Program-made: the position numbers and the translations under genes
DNA from: Brienomyrus brachyistius
Lineage: Eukaryota; Chordata; Actinopteri; Osteoglossiformes; Mormyridae
NCBI RefSeq assembly: GCF_023856365.1
Contig: NC_064548.1
Coordinates: forward strand, 7,799,642 to 7,863,641
Direction: 5' to 3'
DNA length: 64,000 bases
Notes under the pieces: model-generated
What the model saw: only the letters and a program-made list of their open reading frames with translations
Databases searched by the model: none
What the model was told of the DNA's origin: nothing
In this document: positions 39,701-51,700 of the stretch, in pieces
How the letters are laid out: each line of letters opens with the position of its first letter
How positions within the stretch are numbered: position 1 is the first letter of the stretch

Positions 39701-42700
39701 TACTACAAAACACAGCCTAAAGCCTGGAAGGACATGGCAGAAAGGAGGAGGAGAGCATTGATTAGCTCAGTGCATCCAGGAACTGATCAGCAGGCCTTTT
39801 TAAAGTCAGCGCCAGGCGGCCTGTTCTGGAGTTACTCACTACTGCCTTTGAGCTACCCGACTAAGGGACTCGGTTCAATTAACCTTCTTCACTCAAAGAT
39901 AAACACAGAGGGAAAACGAGCTCAAGCAGTTAAGGCTCATGCCAGAGTCATGTTTGTGCAGGATTTAATTAGTGTCCAGACTATATTTACACTGCACCCA
40001 GGGGATAGGAGGCCATCATAATGGGTGGAAAGCGTAGCTCCTCATTTCATCTAAATCAAAATGAGTTTAATAGTCCTGCTTTTGTATCTTTTATAACTGT
40101 GCGTGATGATGCTAAGGACAAACAGCATTAGCCGCCTGTAGTTTGTCAGCCCACAGAATGCAAAACCAACTCGCTTTTCACTGGGTGGGTCAAACGTCCT
40201 GTCGCTCCACAGCCACATCAACTGCTAGTCAGGCGCCGAGAGCGGAACAGCACATGGCGGTCTCTTCCAAAGGAACACGCAGGGAAATTCTACAGTGTGT
40301 ACAGTGAGGAGAAGTGGCGACTGCAACAGAAGAGCTGTGGCCTCATGCTGGGGGTGCGGGGGAGGGGGTCCTATGATGGGGTAAGGGGCTGGGAAAAAAT
40401 GGGGCAAAAACCTTGTAATGCCAATCAGGGCCACACAGCAGCTTGGGAGTATGGGCTGTTTGTGTTTTGGGACAGAGAGAGGAAATACCTTTGGGGTGAC
40501 TCATCAGTTAGGCCGTTGCCATAGTATTGGCGAGGATGCGGGGTTCAATGCAAAGCCCCAGAATGCACGTGGACCAGACGGCCTGGGACCAGCACCGAAA
40601 GAGGCTCTCGGCAGCCATTCAGCCACAGGGCTTCAAACCTGCAACGCACTTGGAGCTTATGTTGTCAGTACAGCCTGGATCGATCGCAGGGCTTGGCTTT
40701 CTCAAGTCAGAGGTGATAAATCCTCAGTGACAGGCATAGCAAAAGGGCCAGGGGGCTGTGCTGGACATTATGGAGGCTGGTTTCCTTTCACCACTTAATA
40801 TGAATTATTGCTACTCATTAGAAAACTGAACTTAAAACAAAAATTCACAACTTCTCTAACGGTCCAATAAGTTGGATTTTTACAGTCACATTATATTGTT
40901 ATTGAAGGAAAATAACATCTGATACTATTCTACATTTTATTGGGCTGCCAAAGTGAAATAGGGCATTTTTACAGAATTTCCACTTCAATTCCAGAGCTCA
41001 CATGAGGTTGTCAATCATTTGGTAGATTATGCTCCTGGGTGACAGAAGCGTTTACCTCCCAATCCAAATCCATTCCATTAGCTGTTACAAGAGATTCCAT
41101 TTGCACATAACAGCCATTGTCCCTCTTGCCTTGGACCTGTGCATGGCATCCAGTCAAATTCATAAGCAGTGAGATTTGCCCTTGCAGACATGCTGATTTT
41201 CTTCCACAGGAGAGAGCGTAAGAAAATGTGGAGGAAAAATTATGCTTATTTTTACACCACAGATCCCTCAGACAAAAATTAAATGTCAAGAGAAACAAAA
41301 TATATGGGGAATTAGAGAAGAGTACAGTTTTCAACTGACTCCTTTAGTAAGTGCTAAAAATACATACAAGTCCCTTTATTTATCATAAAAATACAAATTT
41401 TACAATTGATCAGGCACCTGGCCCTGGTCTCCCAATAGAGATGACCTCAGAATAAGGCCAGACAGACACCTCCTCCTCCCTTCGCTCACAGCCATTGGTT
41501 TTCTCAGCTATTAACACCAATAACTAACCCAAGGAGGCGGTTGATCATGGCACACCAAGTCCCCCTCCAAAGACCAAGCGACCAGACGGTCTCGGCCCAC
41601 AATGTTTCCCAAGGTTCCTGAACTTCAATGGGGCACCGCCCCCCGACCTCTAACCAAGCCCCCAGTTCATGGTCCCGTTCAGACCCATTCAGCACAGACT
41701 TGATGGATGTGACAGGATTCCCAAAGGGGCTGGGCATTGTCCCCAAACACTGATCCCCACGCAGGGGGGATCAGAGCCCCCTCAGCCTCCTTTTATGGAA
41801 GGTGGTTGGCTGGTTTTCAGATGGAATCAGTGTAGTAGCCCCCCCCCCCCCCCCCCCCCGACCTGCCCCGCTGCACAACTCAATGGTTGCATTCGGCCTC
41901 ATAGACATGCGGCATTTTTCGGGGGTGAGTTAAGGGGGTGAGGGCAGCCCATGGAGGCATGCTTACATCACGGAAATGGAAAGGGGGGTGCAAAGTACTC
42001 CAGTATAAACACAGCATCTTTACAACACTGAGGCAAAATGGCCTTATTGCCAAAAACATAACTGACCGAAAGGTGTCCAAACGCTGGGGGAGAGGTGTAC
42101 CCCAGGTCTCAATGGGGACTCAACCATGCTCTTTATTACACTGTGGATTTCCTCAATTTATAAGTCATAAAATATAAAACAAGCACTTTTAGGCTTCACT
42201 TCACACACCACACATGCGATTCCAAGTGAGTGTCACAGCCATCTCTCTACCGAACCAAAAGTTCACAAGAAACTGATTAGGAGAGCAATAGTCTTTTCTT
42301 CGATTTCTGCTGTAAAGGTCTTGTGGAAGTCTCCCCGCCGCATACGCTACGCAGATGATGAAGAACCAGAACTCTAGGAAGGGGATGTGTGTTCCACTTC
42401 CCCTTGGAAGCCTGGGGGCAGGAGATTAAATAAATGAACTTAAATTACCTTTACCTGAGGAAAACAGGGCTTGCATGGTGGTTTGGTAGATAACATTGCT
42501 GCTACACTTTTCCAGGACTTCAAAACCCACTTCCTGCAGTCCCAAACCATTCCTGCCAGCCCATTGCGGGTGGCAGACCATTGCGGGTGGCAGCCCATCG
42601 CGGACAGCTTACTCTACATGGAGCAAGCTGAGGGAGGCGTAAAGACAATTTCCCCACAGAGGGATCAATAAAGTATCAATTATTATTATTATTATTTAAA

Positions 42701-45700
42701 AACATAAAGTCAGGCTAACTAGCATGTCTGATTTGCCAAGACAGTGTATGTATGCACCCTGCGATAGATGGGCCCCCCATCCAGGGTGTACACCTGTGCT
42801 GCCTGGGACAGGCTCCAGCCCCCCCGCCCCCCCTGCTCAGGATATGTATTTCGAAGGTAGATGGGTGAACTGTGTTACCATAAATGGTCACATAATTCAC
42901 TACAGCTATACAATGTTGAGTAAAAATCACATAAGCACAAAAGTAATTACCTGGATATACAGTAGGATGACTAAGAAAAATGAGTTCAGCTCTCCATCAA
43001 CATCTATCAAGCCGTCAACCCCAAAATGATAATGACTGCATCAATAATTAAATCCATGCAAATTACAGAAGAACGTGAATCATAAAAGCAACTAATTAGG
43101 CATATCTTCTCAGACTATGGTGTCTTTAAACATTCTTGCTAACAGATGAGTGCAACTATCAAACCAAATCACAAGTCTGACAATGGTGTTATCTAAAATC
43201 TCCTGGATTTGAGTTGCCAGGACAGTGAGCGCCCAAGAATACATCTAGAAACCTCAAGGCGCAAGAAAATCAAGCCTGAAATTCTTTGTCAAAGTAGATT
43301 CTGTGAGCTACCTGGGTGGAGGTGGCCATGGTTCAGTGGTCAATCATCCCTTGACAGCAAAGGCGTGAGCTTTATGATCGCGTCCCACACAAGCCCCCTC
43401 TCCACCTGTAGCCCAGAGTTCTCAAAGTAACGCATGATGAAAATTCACGTTTCTGAGGTTAAAAGCTGAAATGCCTGGCAGCCTCAACCCTGTTGGGGGG
43501 GCCTCAAGGATGAAGATAAAGAGGGTTGTGTGCTGAAAGACCGAGACATAGACTGGGGCACAAAAGGCCTAGACAATAGATGGGTTGCAGTATGCAAGTC
43601 TTAAAGACATGTCAATTTCAAAGGCTCTATACTGCTGTCTAGGTCCAAAGGAATCACTTACTACAGGCCTGCCTGTGACATGGACTGGAAGTAGTTTATC
43701 CAAGAACTCAAAGAGGAAAACTACCACATTCACACCTGTACAAATTAAAATCGAGAGATTTTTGTAGCACACTTTGTTAGAGTTCACTGGGTAGAGATGG
43801 AAAAATGTGTATTTAAACAAAGCAAGAATATTACATGGGTCAGACAGGGAGGTTCCTGGATGCAGTGTCTTTGAAACCCTAGAAATGTAAGCTTGTAACC
43901 TTGCAGCCTTGGCGGCACTGATGTTCTCTGAAGTGGATAACGGCTCCCAGGCCGATAAGATTTGGAAAGGGCACCACTGTGCTTTAAAGATCCGGAGGTG
44001 AACGAGATGTGCTCAGTGCTCCGCGGAAAACCAAAGGCTTCATCAGAAAAGCCGCAGGAGCGGGAGGGAAAGCGCTCGGCTAATTCCTCACTCTTCAGCG
44101 GAATAGAAAGGGAAAGCCAGGTTTGATCTTTGCCGGATATGAGAGAAAGTCACTGTGCGTGTCCGTGCAGCCCATAATTTTTTTTTAAAAAGGTATGAGA
44201 AAGACACCTTCCACCCGGGGCCTTCCTGATGAATGATGCCCATGAGCACGTGAGGTGGTTACGTTGCTCTTGTGTAAAGTTCTTCAGCTCTTCACATACC
44301 TGCTAATATAAATACACTCTACCGCAAGTACCAGGAAGTTCTCTCCTTCTCACACTGCAGCGATGTCCCCTTCCTTCAACCATACAGCAGCCACCTGCTC
44401 AGTGACACGTTTATTTGGTTCTTCAGAAGATGCAGGGCCATCCAGCCAGTCCTAGGAGCTGATGAGCGGTGATGAAGACGCGCTCGGGGAGCCGTAGCTG
44501 GGTGCTTTCGAGACATCTTGAATGCAGCACATTCAGATTTAGGGTGGCCTAATGTTAGGTGCATGAAGTCATGCCACAGAGAGTCCCGCTGGATCTTCCA
44601 CCCACGCTCCATGGCAGGGGGAAGCGTGCCATCAAGGGGGTGACAGAAAGAGAGAGAGAGCAAGGTGTGGAAGATGAGAAGAAGATACGAACTCCTACTT
44701 GGGCACATTCCACCCCTGTGTAATGTTTCTTCAGGCAAACACCAATCTGCTCCAGCAAACTTGACCCTGTTTACATTGCAGAGCACAAAGAGCAGAAGCA
44801 TCACCTTCCACACTTACTCAACCGTCAAAAACTGGCCCTCGTCGGCTCCCATTTGCGCACCTCACGCGTCGCCAGCTCGAGACCCGGCTCCTGGGGCCAG
44901 ATGTCATCCTGGGAGCTTGACGTACTTCTGGAGCTGCTGGTGGGGCAGCCTGCAGCAAACGCACAGCCCTGCCTCATAGCCGACCTCAAACGCTTGCTCT
45001 GATGTCCGTCCAATGCCGAAGTCCCAAAACGGTACAAAAAATGATCGTAACAAATCGTTTATCTGGGTAAGGAGTCAACTACATTCTCCACCAGTCAAGA
45101 TGACACGCTTCATGTTGTAAGGCATCATGCTTCGGTAAGGATTATTTTATGCAGACTAAGTGACATGCATCTCGGACCGCAGGAACGGGCAACATCTGAG
45201 ATCTGGGTCAGACCTCCTCAGTTTATTGCTTCCTAAGTTCACTCTGTCCCCCCGACATGACATAGATCTCAGTTCTCCTTCTGGATGCAAAGTGTACATG
45301 ACTTTCAAAAAATGGGTCAAGAAAATAAATCCTTTCAAGTGCTTCCTGACATGCGTTTAGCACAGGCAGGCACCCTTCAGCACGGTGCTTTTGCAAAGCA
45401 GCGTCCAGCACAAAGTTGCTGACCGCGGTCTGCCACCTTTCGGCTTGGCTTCACTTAAGTTTGGTGTTAGGAGCTTCAGGAAGGAGTTCTTCATCTTCCT
45501 ATTGGCACTTTGCAGGGTGCGGGTCATAGTGACAGGGCAGCAAATGAAGTATCAATCGCTCTCTGCAGTCTCTGTGAAGCTGAAGGGAAGATCAACCAAG
45601 GTCAGTACTCCCCTCCCCCCCCCCCCATCCCCTCTAAGGAAAGCTTGGAGGATGAAATCAGCGCTCCACTACGTGTGTTCCTGCCAGGCCAGAATGTTAA

Positions 45701-48700
45701 GCATTTAAACCGGAGAGCCTAGAAATGAAGTGACCTTCTTCCAGACCCATTAATCTCCTGGCAGGAAGCCACTGGAAAAGTTCTGATGCTATGAGTAGAG
45801 ACTGACACGTGCCAGGCACTGCAGACCGTCAGCCTTGGAGCCCAGGAAGACATGCAGATACTGCAGAACAGACTGGGTGGTCAAGGAGAAGCACTCCAGC
45901 AATCCATACATATACATGAAGTAAAAACACAAATACAGCCCAAGGAAGACATTAGCTGCTTTGCACACAGAGCCTAGGAACCTGGAATAAACAAACAAAT
46001 ACTGAACTTCAGCGACAGAATTGCACACCATCTCTAAGACGGCAGAGTAAGAGCCAGCAGGGTTTATGGTGGTCGCGTTGAAGCACATCTCTCTTTGTCA
46101 AATGGCCCGTTAAGAATGCAGACAGGCACTGTCACCATTCCGCTCCCATCCATACTCAAACCCCCCAGCACACACTCTGCCATCACATTGCCCCCCGAGC
46201 ACCACACCCAAAGCTCTCAAATGGACACAGATCAGTCTTGCTCACTCCTGACCATGGTGGGATAGAGATATGGCTCTTTCGGGGGGGGGGGGGGGGGGTT
46301 TCTACTGGAACCCAAAATCACAACAGGTGAGCAGAATGGCTGTTATGATCACGCATCATTCATAAAATGAATTATTTCACACACTATAAATATGCCTCTA
46401 AATGAGACTAGAGATTAAGGAAGTTTCAATATTCAAGAGTTCAGACCTAATATTCGATAGAGAGAATTCCAATTAGGAGATTTGCTACAGCTATGCTCAA
46501 TGGCTTGGGGTTGCTCACAATCAGCAGTTTCCAGATCTTTCCACAGTAGGACTCCAAACAGAGATTGAAATCGGGACTGACACCCTCAGAAATGCTCCCC
46601 GTCCTGCTCTTTGGCCTTTTCAGGGAGAAGCCTTAACCTTGAGCTTTGGATCATTGTCTCGGTAAAAGGTGAATTTGTCTCTTGGAAATGGTCACTCTCT
46701 GCTATCCGCTTCTCTTTAATCACTGTGCCCAGAAGAACCCAGTGTACAGAGATACGCAGACGCACATGTGCAGTAGGAACACACACACACAGACACACCC
46801 ATGCAGACACACACACAGACACACCCATGCAGACACACACACACAGACACACCCATGCAGTCACACACACACAGACACACCCATGCAGACACACACACAC
46901 AGACACACCCATGCAGACACACACACACAGACACACCCATGCACGCATGCAGACACAGACACACAAACGCACGAAGTCACATGCCAGACACACACACAGG
47001 TACACCAATGCAGACACACACACGCCAGACACACACACAGATACACCAATGCAGACACACACACACAGATACACCAATGCAGACACACACACGCAGACAC
47101 ACACACAGATACACCGATGCAGACACACACACACAGATACACCAATGCAGACACACACACGCAGACACACACACACATACACCAATGCAGACACACACAC
47201 GCAGACACACACACACATACACCAATGCAGACACACACACGCCAGACACACACACACATACACCAATGCAGACACACACACGCAGACACACACACACATA
47301 CACCAATGCAGACACACACACGCAGACACACACACAGATACACCAATGCAGACACACACACGCAGACACACACACAGATACACCAATGCAGACACACACA
47401 CACAAGGCACCGCCAAAGACTCCACTGACCCCCTGAGGTGTTCCCTGCATTCGAAACCCCTGTCACCATGGAAACCCGAATGTTCCACTAAGCCTGGCTC
47501 TCTAGGCCGGATCACGGAGGAGTCGCGCTGCACCAGGCCACAGGTGCTCATCACCTGGCCATTTTCCGTATCAGAACAAGACCACCGGTGCCCTAGGGTG
47601 GACGGATGTCACGGGAGAGGAGCTGGAACCAGCGCCAGCAGCATTATTGCTGATCTGGGAGTCGTGGACAGGACTGAACCGAAGGCCGCTCAGCGTGAAG
47701 ATCTACTCACCTGGATCAGAGAAATGTTGCTTAGAGTTAATCTGAAGAGGTAATTCCTGCAGGAAGCAGCCAGAGGACACACTGTTAGCAGAGACAGGCT
47801 ACCGGAACATTTCCCATCCGCAGAAAAGGACCCACATCCATTACCTGGCTCCCACGATCAGCTGGTTCCTGGTGAGGTCCAGGGCCAGCTGGGAGAAGTC
47901 CCTCACAGTGGGGTGGGAAAAGATGGAGAGCCAGGGGTTGAGCACTGTGGGGGGACAGAGAGAGAGAGGGAGGGGGACGCTGAATGACTTGGAGGGTCAC
48001 CTGTAGCTCTTGGAGGCTCCAATCATAGAGTGATGCAGGGTGGGGATGGGGTTGCACCGGGGTAGGGGCAGAGACAGCAGGGAGAGCCCCTCCCCCCAGA
48101 CATCAGAACATTCATAACAATTAAAACAAATTGAAATAGAACAATTTAGCCCAACAGACTTAACAGATGACGCACAGAAACATAAAGCATGAGCTCCTCC
48201 GTAACGCCGGGGGTATTAGCCTCACGGACGATGTTTGTCTGATTACGGAGATTCTGAAGCTCAGACTAATCAGACAGAAAGAGAAATGCATACTTTTCTT
48301 TTTTTAACCAATTTCAAGTATTTTTAGCACCAGTTCCGATTGGACGCCAATGAAACAGCTTCATACTGCATTGTGTCCTCAGTCGAGGGGCACTGTAATG
48401 CTGAATCAGGCCGGAATGCAAGAGCCAGAGCCTCAGGCCCGAAACTCCGGAATGGAGAAAAACGGGCCTCCGGCCATATGATGAAAGTCTGACTTCCAGA
48501 TCCACTCTCCCCCTCGTGTATCCACTCAGGAGCTCATTCTACTGCATCAAGGGTAGGGTGCAGGGGGGGGGGGGGTGAGAGCATCTGTATCAATTTCAAA
48601 ACCCAGACAAGGAAATGCAGGTGCTTATCTGACTGTGACTCTGAGTGTGGGATAATTGGGCCCAGCCAGATGCTGGGCCGACAACGGCTAATTGGGAAGA

Positions 48701-51700
48701 GGATCGCGCAGTCGCATCAAAACCCCAGAGACGTCAAACAGGGGACGGCTTTCCTCCACTCCGCGGATTACTGCGGGAAGCGCTTCGGGACTGATCGGGA
48801 ACAGATGGCAGCCTGACACCAGCCACCATAAATCCAACCATCTTCACTGACTGGGAGGCCGTAGTTTTTCTGGAACTTTTTCTCACCTGACAGTTTGAGT
48901 CAGACGTCCACAGTCACTGGGAGAAACATTCACAGTCTAGTGCAGTGGTCTCAAACTTTGTGTACAGTGAGAGCAACTTCTACAAAGAGCACAATCTGGG
49001 GAGTTACACATTCAATACATATATATATATATGTATCAAAAAAAAGGAATCAAAAATGCTGGACCCTTGACCCATTCATGGATGAGCTGGGTGCTGAGAG
49101 TCACTGACAGGGCTGTGTGATGGACGAGGTGTAGTGAGAGTGGAGCTTAGAGTAGCATGGCCAATAAGGAGTGTACACAAAAGGAAAGGACGCTTATCGG
49201 CACAAACCCAAAACTAACATCGCATCAGTGAGCGAAGCAACGTAGCTGTCTGACAAAAACACTAGAGGTGCCGGGCGAGCTCCCAAAGTCTCGATGTGGT
49301 TACAGGAATGCATTTGATCAAACTGTCACGCTTGCCAAGTGGCTCCTCGTAAAGTTAGATTGGAGTAAAATGTTACAATCAAGTAGCACGTAAAACCCCA
49401 AAGTAGACCAATGCTGCTGAGTGCAACAGACAAGCCGGGGTGGTTAAGATCAGTAAGATAACTCACACGTCCGCCCAGCTGGTGCTTACTCACTCTATAA
49501 AGGGCTTCTTAATGTTCCCTTAACCCAAGGGCCACATTGGTTGAATGTGTTTCAAACTTCATCTCCCCTTCTGTTGGCATCCTGCACAAAGAGCCAGCCT
49601 GCGGAAGCCTTCATGCCTGGCCTTTAGACAGAAAGATGCTGATGGATTTCTCAACAGAACTTCGAGACTTTGATAAAAGATCCCTTTCACGCATGTACTG
49701 TGAATCACAAGGCCTTACAGAAAAACCTAATCAGACCGTGATGTGCAAATACCCACAGATCCGAAAGCGACAGATGATCTGCGTCGGACCGGCACTGTGT
49801 AAACTGAGCCGGTCTATTATGCTGGGAGTATTCTAGTTCAGTGTCAACCTACCAGGAATTAGGAAGTGACTTAATTAAGGTGACAATTGACAGAAAAGGA
49901 ACAACTAAGTGGCAGCATTACAGAGTGACCTCAGACAATGTGACAGGCTCGGGGTTCTACATCAGAGGCTCACTCACAACATGATATCTGTACTGCATTC
50001 TGGATGCTAATTATAGCAGCTTAACGTTAATTAGCTGTCAAGCACGCTCGTCCAACGTTCTCTCTTGACTTGGTCTTGCCAAGTCGTGTCAATTAAACCT
50101 TTCTGTCGATGGAAAAGATGCACTGAGAGAAATAAAATATTTGTGACCGAATTATGGCCGGCAACCTTGGGATAGACTAAGTCCCACAAATGGTCTGTGC
50201 ATCACAGGCTATAGTCAGCTAGTGGGTTATAATGTTTACTTAATAGATTTCAGGAGGAGAAACAATATTGGCAGAAAGATTTTCCTAATTAGCATTATAA
50301 TCGTGTCTCTTGTTTGCTCCAATATCCTTTGAAGCGTAACTGTTAATGAAGGACGAATATTTGAGACGCATATCATATCAGGGACACTAGCACTGTTGGC
50401 AGGGCTCGCGCTCGCTGAGTATTCCAGCGTTAGGTGGAATCTGCCGGGAAAAATGGGGATCTGTCAGACCAGTGGTCATGAAGGCATCACTAAGGTGTCC
50501 GGGAGATCCCAGGAGACATCAAGGGGTGCCGGGGTGAAGGCGGGGCACACCAGTGCAATATGGGCATTCTTGTAATCCCATCAATGTCTGTTATTCGTAA
50601 TGAATTCTTATTTCAATGCAGTTTGATCTGTACACTGTGCTTCCGAGGCTCAGCTACAGGCCAATACAACAGCGCAGGCTGTTCTACGGAGGGAGCAGCA
50701 CAGATTCCACTAGCTTTCATCCTGTCCTTAGCCTACGGCAGAGTGCTGACTTACTGACAGCCCTCAGTCTTTTTCTTAGAGCCTCCGTGGGTGCTGGTAC
50801 AGCACTTTCCTTCCGGGACGGCTCACGTACCTTCCCGCTCGCTTTCCTCTGCACGTGAATCCCTGGGGGCCTGTGGGATGGGGGTGGTGGTGGGGGGGAG
50901 GGTCTCCGACTGTCTCACAAAGGCACCAAGGCCAAGCACTGGGCAGCGAGCCTCAACGACGCGGCAAATCCGATTTCTCCTCCAGAGTGCGCACTGACAA
51001 TGGGGCAGGGGTACGGGGGAGGGGCTGAAAGCGGTGGAATCTGGAGGGCAGGGAGAGGGTACGCTCCGGGTATTTGGGGGGCAAAGTCAAAATATTCACA
51101 GTGCAGAGAATGGGGAGGCTGAAATGTGACAAACAACTAGTGAGGGTAAGTTCTGGATGAGTCAGTGCGACACTTCGGCTTTGACTTTAACAGGAGGAGT
51201 GTGATCGCTACCAGCACCCAGAACCAGAAACAGCAAACATTAACAAGAAGGGTGTAATAAAGCAGGTTGGGCTAATTATCCTCAGCAGCTTCATATGGTC
51301 ATTAGAGTAACCGACTGCTACAGGGCGGAGACGGAGTGCTGGAAGAGCGACCCACCGACATCGCAGTGGGCTCTGCTGGCCGAACTCAAACTGCTGCTTG
51401 GCCTCTGGGGTCAGCTGCTCTCCCATTGTTCCCCCAACCCCCTCTTATGAAAAGGCCCATGAGGCCCATCTTGTGATCCATGGGGATTATAGTGGTGTGG
51501 TGCGCGGGTGAAGGACTGGCTCCCAGTGCTGGGCGAGCGGTCATTTCAGTTAAAGGACCCGTCCTTCGCAGGAAACCGGATGCAGAAAGTGCGAAACGAA
51601 CTTTCGGTTCCCTAAACCCTGCATTCGTACTGAGGGTCCCACATCTGCAGCATAAAAAGTCACCGGAGTCATGAACCACCCTTGAAGGGACAGTTACCAT

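Noticed and set aside
33346..40021. Dozens of overlapping ORFs encoding [14 protein letters not shown] repeats
   Set aside because: They are frame-shifted readings of the 57/59-bp minisatellite. The unit length is not a multiple of 3, and no conserved protein or start context is present.
44376..44813. 145-codon minus-strand ORF in intron 3
   Set aside because: No recognisable family, no splice or Kozak support; chance open frame.
46586..47753. 322- and 380-codon ORFs (Cys/Val-rich on minus, His/Thr-rich on plus)
   Set aside because: CA-type repeat without stop codons; the plus-strand frame also crosses exon 3 of sema5b in antisense.
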